Position numbers and translations under genes: made by a program. Below are positions 1-6,804 of a stretch of DNA of 10,675 nucleotides, piece after piece. Each line of letters begins with the position of its first letter. Position 1 is the first letter of the stretch. The notes under the pieces are model-generated. The model searched no databases and was not told the DNA's origin. It worked only from the letters and a program-made list of their open reading frames with translations. This DNA is from Gammaproteobacteria bacterium (lineage in GTDB: Bacteria; Pseudomonadota; Gammaproteobacteria; JAJDOJ01), in contig JALVEU010000187.1 in NCBI GenBank assembly GCA_027030565.1, forward strand, positions 1 through 10,675. Direction: 5' to 3'.

Positions 1-1052
1 CAGATGGCCACCATGGCGCGGTCGGCGGCCAGCCGCTTGCCGGTGCGCAGATAGAACGGCACACCGCGCCAGCGCCAGTTGTCCACGTAGAGCTTGAGGG
101 CGGCGTAGGTCTCAGTGACGCTGTCCGGGGGGACGCCGGGCTCTTCCAGATACCCAGGGACCCGTTCACCATCGACGATCCCCGCGGTGTACTGACCACG
201 CACGGCGTGGGCATGAACCGCGCTGGGCGGGATGGGGCGCACCGAGCGCAGCACCTTGACCTTCTCGTCGCGCAGCGCCTCGGCCTCCATGCACGCCGGC
301 GGCTCCATGGCCACCAGGGTCAGCAGTTGCAGGAGGTGGCTCTGGATCATGTCCCGCAGGGCCCCCGCCCCGTCGTAATAGGCCGCACGCGTGCCCACCC
401 CCAGGGTCTCGGCGTGCGTGATCTGCACGTGGTCGATGTAGTGGCGGTTCCACAAGGGCTCCATCATGGTGTTGGCGAAGCGGAACACCAGGATGTTGCG
501 GATCGTTCCCTTGCCCAGATAGTGGTCGATACGATAGACCTGCTCTTCCTTGAGGAAGCGGCTCAGGCGCCGGTGCAACTGGCGGGCGCTCTCCAGGTCG
601 TAACCGAAGGGCTTTTCGATCACCACCCGCCGCCAGCCCGAGGTCTCGTCCAGCAGGCCGTGTTCGTGGAGCTGCTCCACCACCACGCCGAACTCGGCGG
701 GGCGGATGGACATGTAGAACGCCACGTTGGCCGAATACGCCTCCGCGGCCAGCTCCCGCGCCAGTCCCGCGTACGTGGCCGGCTCGGTGAGGTCACCGCG
801 GAAATAGATCATGCGGGCGGCGAAGCGCTCGAATACCGCCTCGTCGAGCCCGCCACGGGCCTTTGCCTGCACCCACTGACGGGCCCGCTCGATCCAGTCC
901 TCCTGGCTCCAGGGTCGGCGCCCGTTGGCCACGATGCGGGTGTCCGGATGCAGCAGACCCGCCGCATCCAGGTGATAGAGCGCCGGAACGAGCTTGATCT
1001 GGGCCAGATTTCCGGTCGCACCGAAGATGACGAAAGTACAGGGCTCGGCCAT
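1..1052 (-). CDS. zwf: Glucose-6-phosphate dehydrogenase, N-terminal part (runs off the left edge)
   Basis: Cytosolic enzyme that oxidises glucose-6-phosphate to 6-phosphogluconolactone with NAD(P)+, the entry step of the oxidative pentose phosphate and Entner-Doudoroff pathways. The 350 visible residues (family total about 490) cover the Rossmann domain and much of the C-terminal domain. Visible motifs are the dinucleotide loop GATGNLA (11-17), EKPFG (146-150), the substrate-binding RIDHYLGK (174-181), and RDMIQSHLLQLL, whose His239 aligns with the catalytic His240 of the Leuconostoc enzyme. Near the edge are NWRWRGVPFYLRTGKRLA residues (325-342). The ATG at 1052 is the only sensible start, nine residues before the nucleotide-binding loop; its Shine-Dalgarno is weak. 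Two departures from the usual consensus are Asn for Asp in the GASGDLA loop and Gly182 where most members have Glu after GK. The gene is divergent from creA. Family assignment is secure; cofactor preference cannot be read from sequence. Confidence 0.96.
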   Translation of the reverse strand, partial: MAEPCTFVIFGATGNLAQIKLVPALYHLDAAGLLHPDTRIVANGRRPWSQEDWIERARQWVQAKARGGLDEAVFERFAARMIYFRGDLTEPATYAGLARELAAEAYSANVAFYMSIRPAEFGVVVEQLHEHGLLDETSGWRRVVIEKPFGYDLESARQLHRRLSRFLKEEQVYRIDHYLGKGTIRNILVFRFANTMMEPLWNRHYIDHVQITHAETLGVGTRAAYYDGAGALRDMIQSHLLQLLTLVAMEPPACMEAEALRDEKVKVLRSVRPIPPSAVHAHAVRGQYTAGIVDGERVPGYLEEPGVPPDSVTETYAALKLYVDNWRWRGVPFYLRTGKRLAADRAMVAI

Positions 1053-1121
1053 GGCGATGCGTTTTCCGTGCGGAAGTGGCGGTATTATGCCTCCCCTCCG
1101 CAGCGAGTGCCGGGAAGAACC
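1053..1121. promoter_or_regulatory. Divergent zwf/creA intergenic region with shared AT-rich -10-like element
   Basis: This 69-bp gap must carry the start signals of both divergent genes unless they start inside each other. The only AT-rich spot is at 1083-1089. It reads TATTAT toward creA (1083-1088, 5 of 6 to TATAAT) and CATAAT toward zwf (1089-1084, 5 of 6). For creA a poor -35 candidate, TTTTCC (1062-1067), sits 15 bp upstream; for zwf I see no convincing -35. The creA Shine-Dalgarno is GGAAG around 1112-1116. Promoter assignment is inference from base composition and position only. Confidence 0.3.
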
Positions 1122-1601
1122 ATGAGAGATCGGACACTGTTGTCGATGGTGGCGCTGCTGAGCATGGGCTGTCCCGCACATGCCGAACGCATCGGGCACG
1201 TGGACACCCGCTTCAAGTGGCTGGGCCCCGACGACAAGATCGTCATCGAGGCCTTCGACGACCCGGGCGTACCCGGCGTGACCTGCTATTTGAGCCGCGC
1301 CAAGACCGGCGGGCTCTCCGGCGCCGTGGGCCTGGCCGAAGACCGCTCCGATGCCTCCATCGCCTGCCGGCAAGTGGGGCCCATCGTCCTGGCCGAGGAC
1401 ATCCGCAACGGCAGGCGCGATGGGGAACGGGTCTTCCGCAAACGCACCTCCCTGGTGTTCAAGTCCATGAAGGTGGTGCGCTTCTTCGATGCCAAGCGCA
1501 ACACGCTCGTATACCTGGTCTACAGCGAGCGCGTCATCGAGGGCTCACCCAAGAACAGCATCAGCGCAGTGCCCGTGATGCCCTGGCCCGAAGGCCCGTG
1601 A
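1122..1601 (+). CDS. creA: CreA family periplasmic protein
   Basis: A 159-residue secreted protein whose whole mature part follows E. coli CreA closely. Conserved stretches include GHVDTRFKWLGPDDKIVIEAFDDP (split over 25-48), TCYLSRAKTGG (54-64), GLAEDRSDASIACRQVGPI (70-88), KRTSLVFKS (107-115), VVRFFDAKRN (118-127) and EGSPKNSISAVPVMPW (140-155). Residues 1-21 look like a Sec signal peptide, with basic MRDR, a hydrophobic core, and a signal-peptidase-I type PAHA site before Glu22. Cys17 lies in the core but not in a good lipobox. The mature protein has two cysteines, Cys55 and Cys82, which could pair in the periplasm. The biochemical function of CreA is not established. In enterics it is named after its place beside creBCD, but no creB, creC or creD is visible here. 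The ATG at 1122 follows a GGAAG sequence; an upstream extension of the open frame is only antisense to zwf. Confidence 0.95.
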   Translation: MRDRTLLSMVALLSMGCPAHAERIGHVDTRFKWLGPDDKIVIEAFDDPGVPGVTCYLSRAKTGGLSGAVGLAEDRSDASIACRQVGPIVLAEDIRNGRRDGERVFRKRTSLVFKSMKVVRFFDAKRNTLVYLVYSERVIEGSPKNSISAVPVMPWPEGP

Positions 1602-1702
1602 GTGCGACCTGCAAAGTACCCGGTGAAACGCGGGACCTGGAACGCCGCAGCATGAGCGCCCGGCGGTGATCCCGGAGCGTGTGCGCACCATCGCTGGAAG
1701 CC

Positions 1703-1707
1703 AAGGA
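1703..1707 (+). promoter_or_regulatory. Ribosome binding site of bcsG
   Basis: AAGGA lies 7 nt before the ATG at 1715. It favours that start over the in-frame GTG at 1679, whose nearest purine-rich sequence (GGAG at about 1674) is only about 2 nt away. The ATG also gives an N-terminus similar in length to E. coli BcsG. Confidence 0.6.
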
Positions 1708-1714
1708 TCCCAAG

Positions 1715-3424
1715 ATGCAGCCCCAACACCAGACCCAACGGAAAGGCCTCCACCTGGGGCCCTGGGGTATCTATTTTTCGGCCAAACTCGCACTGTACGC
1801 CGAGCAGGCCATCGGCTTCCATGCCCTGGAAAACCTGGCGCTGGCCCTGTTCGTGGCACTCCCGCTGCGCGCCCCTTGGCTGCGGCGTATGCGTCAGGCC
1901 GTAGCCCTGCCCCTCGGCCTGGCCCTGCTCTACTACGACTCCTGGCTGCCCCCCGTCTCTCGGCTCCTGGATCGTGCGGCGCACCTGGGTGATTTCAGCC
2001 CCGCCTTCGTCCTGGAGTTCGTGGCTCGCTTCGCGGAACCGGGGTCGCTGCTCGTGTTCGTGCTGCTCTGGGGCGCGTATCGCTTGTTGCGCCGCGTGGC
2101 GCGTCTCGACACCATGGTCATGGCAACGCTCGCCGCCCTCTCGATCCACGCATCGCTGCCCGCACTGTCCAGGCCGTTCCTGGCGCTGGGCGTGCAGCCC
2201 ACGCAGGCCGAAGAACCCCCTGCGCCCGGGACGCCGGCTTGGAGCATGCTGCTCGATACGCGGTTGCGCGCCTTCCACACCGAGGAGGCCCGCCGCCACG
2301 TGACGCTCCACGCCCCGGCGCCGGATGCCGTCCCTTTCGACGTGCTGTTTCTACACGTCTGCTCGCTTTCCTGGGACGACCTGGACTACGCCGGCCTGAG
2401 GAACCATCCGCTGTTCGGCCACTTCCAGATTCTGTTTCGGGATTTCAACTCCGCCGCCTCCTATAGCACGCCGGCGGCAGTGCGCCTGCTGCGCGCGAAC
2501 TGCGGTCAGCCACCCCATGCAGCACTCGGGGAGCCGGCTCCCGAGGGCTGTTACCTCTTTCCCAGTCTGGCCCGCCTGGGATTCGAGACCCAGAAGGTGC
2601 TCAACCATGACGGGCGGTTCGACGACTTCGCATCCCGCCTGACGGAGAACGGCCTCCCGGAGGCGCCGCTGAATCTGTCGGGGCTGGGCGCCGCGCTACA
2701 CGCCTTCGATGGCTCTCCCGTGTACGACGACCTGCAAGTGCTGAGCCGCTGGTGGGGCCGACGCCTGGCCACGGAAGCCCCGCGGGTCGCCGCCTACTAC
2801 AACACCATCACCCTGCACGATGGCAATCATCCCGTGCGCGCCACCGGCAACATGCTGGGCAGTCGGCGCAGCTATCCGCGGCGCCTGCGCCGGCTCCTGG
2901 ACGATCTGGAGACCTTTCTGCGTACCCTGGAGGCCGGCGCTCGGCCCATGATGGTGATCCTGATCCCCGAACACGGCGCGGCCATGCGCGGCGATCGGCT
3001 GCAGATTCCCGGACTGCGTGAGATCCCGACCCCGAGAGTCACCCGGGTGCCGGCGGCCGTGGCCTTCATCGGTGCACGGAGTGTGGCAGGTGGACCGGTG
3101 CTGATCGACCGTCCGAGCAGCTATCTGGCCCTCAGCGCACTGCTGGACCGGGCGCTGGACAGCAACGTGTTCGGGACCGGCATCTTCGACCCGGCCGCGC
3201 TCACGGCGGACCTACCCGCCACCCCTTTCGTGGCCGAGAACGCCGGCAGTGTAGTCATCCGCCAGGCGGGAGCTTATGCCGTGCGCCTGGCCGACGAGCC
3301 CTGGATGCCCTATCCGGAAACGCCGCCGCTGGTCGAGCGCATTCCCGCTGCACTCCGGCTCACCGTGTTCGAGCGGCGCGGTCCCTCTCTACGGGACGTC
3401 TCCAGCCCTCCCGCCCGACGCTGA
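1715..3424 (+). CDS. bcsG: Cellulose biosynthesis protein BcsG, phosphoethanolamine transferase
   Basis: Inner-membrane enzyme that in E. coli transfers phosphoethanolamine from phosphatidylethanolamine to glucose O6 of nascent cellulose in the periplasm. This copy has 569 residues (E. coli about 559). About five hydrophobic segments lie within 14-150 (near 16-34, 38-54, 61-79, 110-126, 131-150), followed by a periplasmic alkaline-phosphatase-fold domain. The known active-site residues are all present: Cys216 (in HVCSLSW), nucleophile Ser251 (in SAASYSTPAAVRLLR), and Glu419/His420 (in IPEHG). These match E. coli C243, S278, E442 and H443. The disulfide pair Cys263/Cys279 (C290/C306 in E. coli) is kept, as are FDGSPVYDD (331-339), YNTITLHDGNH (362-372) and GDRLQIPGLREIP (426-438). 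About 35 residues follow the PYP motif where the E. coli protein ends. It is 113 bp after creA and converges on the ATPase gene. No bcsE, bcsF or cellulose synthase gene is in view. Confidence 0.96.
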   Translation: MQPQHQTQRKGLHLGPWGIYFSAKLALYAEQAIGFHALENLALALFVALPLRAPWLRRMRQAVALPLGLALLYYDSWLPPVSRLLDRAAHLGDFSPAFVLEFVARFAEPGSLLVFVLLWGAYRLLRRVARLDTMVMATLAALSIHASLPALSRPFLALGVQPTQAEEPPAPGTPAWSMLLDTRLRAFHTEEARRHVTLHAPAPDAVPFDVLFLHVCSLSWDDLDYAGLRNHPLFGHFQILFRDFNSAASYSTPAAVRLLRANCGQPPHAALGEPAPEGCYLFPSLARLGFETQKVLNHDGRFDDFASRLTENGLPEAPLNLSGLGAALHAFDGSPVYDDLQVLSRWWGRRLATEAPRVAAYYNTITLHDGNHPVRATGNMLGSRRSYPRRLRRLLDDLETFLRTLEAGARPMMVILIPEHGAAMRGDRLQIPGLREIPTPRVTRVPAAVAFIGARSVAGGPVLIDRPSSYLALSALLDRALDSNVFGTGIFDPAALTADLPATPFVAENAGSVVIRQAGAYAVRLADEPWMPYPETPPLVERIPAALRLTVFERRGPSLRDVSSPPARR

Positions 3425-3426
3425 GC

Positions 3427-3444
3427 CCCCGCCTCCTTGCGGGG
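3427..3444. terminator. Possible bidirectional hairpin between convergent bcsG and ATPase genes
   Basis: A perfect 6-bp GC stem, CCCCGC (3427-3432) with GCGGGG (3439-3444), has a 6-nt loop and starts 3 bp after the bcsG stop, in the 57-bp gap between converging genes. Position suggests a terminator, but there is no T-run on either strand, so intrinsic termination is doubtful. Confidence 0.3.
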
Positions 3445-3481
3445 CATGCTCGGATCGGGACGCCAGCCGAAGCCGGCGCTC

Positions 3482-6235
3482 TCAAACGCCCCCACCGCGC
3501 ACCGCATGCCGGAGACCAACGTGCCGGATCACCCATTTCTCGGCCTCCACCAGGACCAGGATGGACACGCCCACGGCCAGCACCCGAGCCCACTGGCCCA
3601 GATCCAGACCCTGCGTCTGGAACAGATGCTGGAACGGGCCCAGATAGGTAAACACGAGCTGGAAGGCCACCAGCACCGCGATGACGATCCAGACCACACG
3701 GCTCCCGAACAACCCCGCTCGATTGAGGATCGGGCGAACCAGATAGCGGGTATTGAACAGATAGCACAGCTCACAGCAGACGAGGGTGTTCACGGCCACG
3801 GTGCGGGCCAGATCGAGATGCACCCCTTGGGCCCGCTCCCACAGAAACAACCCGAACGTACCCAGGACCACCAGCACCGATACGAAGCCCACCCGCCAGA
3901 CCAGGAACGGAGACAGCAGGGGCTCGCGCGGGTCCCGCGGCGGGCGCTGCATGAGGTCCGGCTCGCCCGGCTCGAACGCAAGCGCCAGCCCCAGGGTCAC
4001 CGCCGTGATCATGTTGACCCACAGGATCTGGACCGGCGTGATCGGCAGCAACGTCCCCAGCGCGATGGCCGCCAGGAGCATCAGGGCCTCGCCGCCGTTG
4101 GTGGGAAGGAGGAAGACCATGGCCTTGCGCAGATTGTCGTAGACGGTGCGGCCCTCTTCCACCGCGTGGACGATGGTGGCGAAATTGTCGTCCGCCAGGA
4201 CCATCTCCGCCGCCTCCTTGGCGGCCTCCGTGCCCACACGGCCCATGGCGATGCCGACGTCGGCACGGCGCAGCGCCGGAGCGTCGTTGACGCCGTCCCC
4301 CGTCATGGCCACCACCTTGCCGTGGGACTGCAACGCCGCCACCAGGCGCAGCTTGTGCTCGGGGCTGGTGCGCGCAAACACGTCCACGCTCAGGGCCTGA
4401 CGCCGCAGCACCCGATCGTCCATCCGGTCCAGCTCGGGCCCCGTGAGCACCGCCTGGCCATCTCCAAGGCCAAGCTGGCGCGCGATGGCCAGGGCGGTCG
4501 CTGCGTGGTCACCGGTGATCATCTTCACTGCAATCCCGGCGCTGCGACACTGGCCCACGGCCCGCACCGCCTCTTCGCGCGGCGGATCCAGCATGCCGAC
4601 CAGGCCCAGCAGGATCAGCTCCCCGGCCACGTCCTCGAACCGCAGCTCCGTCTGCTCCCCCGAGACGTCCTTACAGGCGATGGCCAAGACCCGCTCGCCC
4701 CGGCAGGCCACCGTCTCCATGCCCTGCGACCAGTAGGCCGCGTCCAAGGGCAGGTCGGCGCCCTCGGCCGTGCGCTGTCGGATACACCGTGGCAACACGA
4801 CCTCGGGTGCCCCTTTCACAAAGATGAAGCCATGGCCCGCATGGTCGTGGTGCAGCGTGGCCATGAATCGCGCCTCGGACTCGAATGGAATCACGTCCGT
4901 GCGCGGATAGCGCTCCCGTTCCAATGCCGGGGACAATCCGAGCTTCATCGCATAGACGAGAAGCGCCGCCTCCGTAGGGTCGCCATGGACCCGCCAACCA
5001 GCCTCGGACGGCTCCAGCTCTGCGTCGTTGCAGAGCAGGCCGGCGCGCGCCAGCGCCACCAGACCCGGCACGTCCTCGGGCTCGATCTCCTGGTTCGCGA
5101 AGCGCACGACCCCGTGCGGGTCATAGCCCACCCCGGTGACCTCGTACAGACCATCGGCCATCATGACCGAGCGCACGGTCATCTCGTTGCGCGTCAATGT
5201 GCCGGTCTTGTCCGAGCAGATCACGCTCACTGCGCCCAGTGTCTCCACGGCAGGCAGGCGCCGGATGATGGCGTTGCGGCGAGCCATGCGCTGCACGCCG
5301 ATGGCCAGCGTGATGGTCATGACCGCGGGCAGCCCTTCCGGGATCGCCGCCACGGCGAGCCCCACCGCCGCCATGAACATGTCGATGGCGGCGTAGCCCC
5401 GGACCCAGACTCCGAACGCGAAGGTTCCTGCCGCCACCACGAGGATGGCTGCACTCAGGCCACGCGCGAACCGGTCCATCTGTCGCAACAGCGGCGTGGT
5501 GAGGGGCTCCACCTCGGCGATCATCCGGCTGATGCGCCCCAGTTCGGTGTGCTCTCCTGTGGCCACCACCACCCCTTCGCCCTGCCCACTGACCACCAGG
5601 GTCCCCGCATAGGCCATGCTCCGACGGTCCCCCAACGGGGCGTCCTCGGCCACCGGTCCCGTGGTCTTGAGCACCGCCACCGACTCTCCGGTCAGCGCCG
5701 CCTCCTGGACGTGCAGGTTGCGCACCCGGAACAGGCGCAGATCCGCGGCCACCTTGTCACCCGCCTGCAGTAGGACGACGTCGCCGGGAACCAGGCGATC
5801 GGCCGGGAGGCGGCGGTACGTCCCGTCGCGCCGCACCATGGCCTCCGGGGTGAGCAGCTTGCGAATACCCGCCAGGGCATCCTCGGCCTTGCCTTCCTGG
5901 ATGAACCCGATGAGCGCGTTGACCGCCACCACCGCGAGGATCACCCCGGCATCGAGCCAGTGCTGCAGCAGTGCCGTAACACCCGCCGAGGCCAGCAGGA
6001 CGTAGATCAGCACATTGTGGAACTGCGAGAGGAGCCGCGCCCAGGCGCTGCGCCGTTGCGGCTCCGGCAGGCGGTTCGGCCCGAATCGCGCCAGGCGGCG
6101 ATCGGCCTCTTCCGTGCTCAGACCTTGCGGGCCGCTGTCGAGCGCAGCGAAGACCGATTCCGGGTCCCGGGCATGCCAGGGCGTATCGCACCCATCTTCG
6201 GGCGCACCGGCGGTACCCCGCTCCAGGGGTTTCAC
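3482..6235 (-). CDS. Type II (PacL/SERCA-like) P-type cation-transporting ATPase
   Basis: Inner-membrane pump of 917 residues that couples ATP hydrolysis to cation transport through a phospho-aspartate. Domains in order: cation-ATPase N-terminal domain (about 20-90), actuator with TGES (182-185), M4 motif PEGLP (299-303), phosphorylation motif DKTGTLT (Asp342), nucleotide-binding KGAPE (474-478), hinge TGD (574-576) and TGDGVND (645-651), then a C-terminal bundle that gives about ten helices in all. Compared with SERCA ion ligands, M4 Glu300, M5 Asn713 and Glu716, and M6 Asn741 and Thr744 are kept, but the M6 Asp (D800 in rabbit SERCA) is Ala745. Ca2+ is therefore only one possibility, and Na+, K+ or another cation cannot be excluded. 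The GTG start at 6235 overlaps the stop of the DUF3592 gene in GTGA, with GGAGG 11 nt upstream inside that gene. The frame stays open upstream but is out-of-frame DUF3592 sequence there, not ATPase-like. Confidence 0.93.
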   Translation of the reverse strand: MKPLERGTAGAPEDGCDTPWHARDPESVFAALDSGPQGLSTEEADRRLARFGPNRLPEPQRRSAWARLLSQFHNVLIYVLLASAGVTALLQHWLDAGVILAVVAVNALIGFIQEGKAEDALAGIRKLLTPEAMVRRDGTYRRLPADRLVPGDVVLLQAGDKVAADLRLFRVRNLHVQEAALTGESVAVLKTTGPVAEDAPLGDRRSMAYAGTLVVSGQGEGVVVATGEHTELGRISRMIAEVEPLTTPLLRQMDRFARGLSAAILVVAAGTFAFGVWVRGYAAIDMFMAAVGLAVAAIPEGLPAVMTITLAIGVQRMARRNAIIRRLPAVETLGAVSVICSDKTGTLTRNEMTVRSVMMADGLYEVTGVGYDPHGVVRFANQEIEPEDVPGLVALARAGLLCNDAELEPSEAGWRVHGDPTEAALLVYAMKLGLSPALERERYPRTDVIPFESEARFMATLHHDHAGHGFIFVKGAPEVVLPRCIRQRTAEGADLPLDAAYWSQGMETVACRGERVLAIACKDVSGEQTELRFEDVAGELILLGLVGMLDPPREEAVRAVGQCRSAGIAVKMITGDHAATALAIARQLGLGDGQAVLTGPELDRMDDRVLRRQALSVDVFARTSPEHKLRLVAALQSHGKVVAMTGDGVNDAPALRRADVGIAMGRVGTEAAKEAAEMVLADDNFATIVHAVEEGRTVYDNLRKAMVFLLPTNGGEALMLLAAIALGTLLPITPVQILWVNMITAVTLGLALAFEPGEPDLMQRPPRDPREPLLSPFLVWRVGFVSVLVVLGTFGLFLWERAQGVHLDLARTVAVNTLVCCELCYLFNTRYLVRPILNRAGLFGSRVVWIVIAVLVAFQLVFTYLGPFQHLFQTQGLDLGQWARVLAVGVSILVLVEAEKWVIRHVGLRHAVRGGGV

Positions 6236-6804
6236 GACCTGTGACGCCTCCAGCCGAGGAGCTGCATCCAGGCCCCCGCCAGCAATGCCAGACCGCCCAG
6301 CGAGAAGGCGGCCCCGAGCCCTGCGAGGATGGCCGGGCCGGCCAGGCCATCGCGCTCGACGACCGACGAGGACGGGGACTCGGGATCCACGTAGACGCGA
6401 ATGCGGGCCCCCGGCGGATAGGTCTCGGCCAGCCGTCCCCGCACGGCCCCCTCGTCGCTGCTGTAGGTCGGCACCAGACTGAACCGGTCGCTCTGGTACC
6501 GGCGCCCTGCGTATGTATACACATAGACGACGCGGGGGGCGAAGACGGTCTCGGTGGGATCGGTCTTGCGGGCGCCATGGTGGCGGGTGCTGCGTACCAC
6601 TTCGGTCCGCACCACGGTGGCCGTGACGGGAACCCAGCCGGCAAAACCCTGCCACGCCAGGCGCAGGGCCAACCAACCGTCCACGCTCATCACCGCCCCC
6701 AGGGCCGAGAAGGCCACGCCCAGGGCCAACAGGGCCCAGGGCGCCCGGCCGCAGCGGGGCCCCACGGGGTGCGGCGGCCGCACGCGACCGGGGGCTAGGC
6801 CCAT
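6232..6804 (-). CDS. DUF3592-type membrane protein
   Basis: A 190-residue protein with a basic, Pro-rich N-terminus, one hydrophobic segment at about 22-48, a central mainly polar domain, and a second hydrophobic segment at about 155-184 ending in the basic tail WRRHRS. The central part has the usual DUF3592 pattern: WVPVTATVV (57-65), YVYTYAGRRYQSD (94-106), then a Tyr-Pro-Pro-Gly turn and RIRVYVDPESP (134-144). The family has no settled biochemical function, so none is assigned. The ATG at 6804 overlaps the end of glgP by 10 nt, and the stop overlaps the ATPase GTG by 4 nt, so the gene sits in a coupled trio. The only upstream purine-rich sequence, GGAG, is 14 nt away, which suggests translation by reinitiation after glgP. 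From the context it might assist or regulate the ATPase, but that is inference. Confidence 0.85.
   Translation of the reverse strand: MGLAPGRVRPPHPVGPRCGRAPWALLALGVAFSALGAVMSVDGWLALRLAWQGFAGWVPVTATVVRTEVVRSTRHHGARKTDPTETVFAPRVVYVYTYAGRRYQSDRFSLVPTYSSDEGAVRGRLAETYPPGARIRVYVDPESPSSSVVERDGLAGPAILAGLGAAFSLGGLALLAGAWMQLLGWRRHRS

Noticed and set aside
207..1121. Long plus-strand open frame running into creA in the same frame
   Set aside because: It is antisense to zwf, whose protein motifs are unmistakable on the minus strand. The creA signal peptide and Shine-Dalgarno place its start at 1122.
1616..1636. Imperfect hairpin after creA as a terminator
   Set aside because: The stem is only about six pairs with a bulge and there is no T-run; it is too weak to call.
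1679..1714. Upstream GTG start for bcsG
   Set aside because: Ribosome-binding spacing is poor. The ATG at 1715 has AAGGA at 7 nt, and the added residues have no counterpart in BcsG.
3437..5773. 778-codon plus-strand open frame opposite the ATPase
   Set aside because: The translation is rich in His, Gln and Arg with no recognisable domain, as expected for the antisense of a GC-rich coding region. The ATPase carries all P-type motifs.
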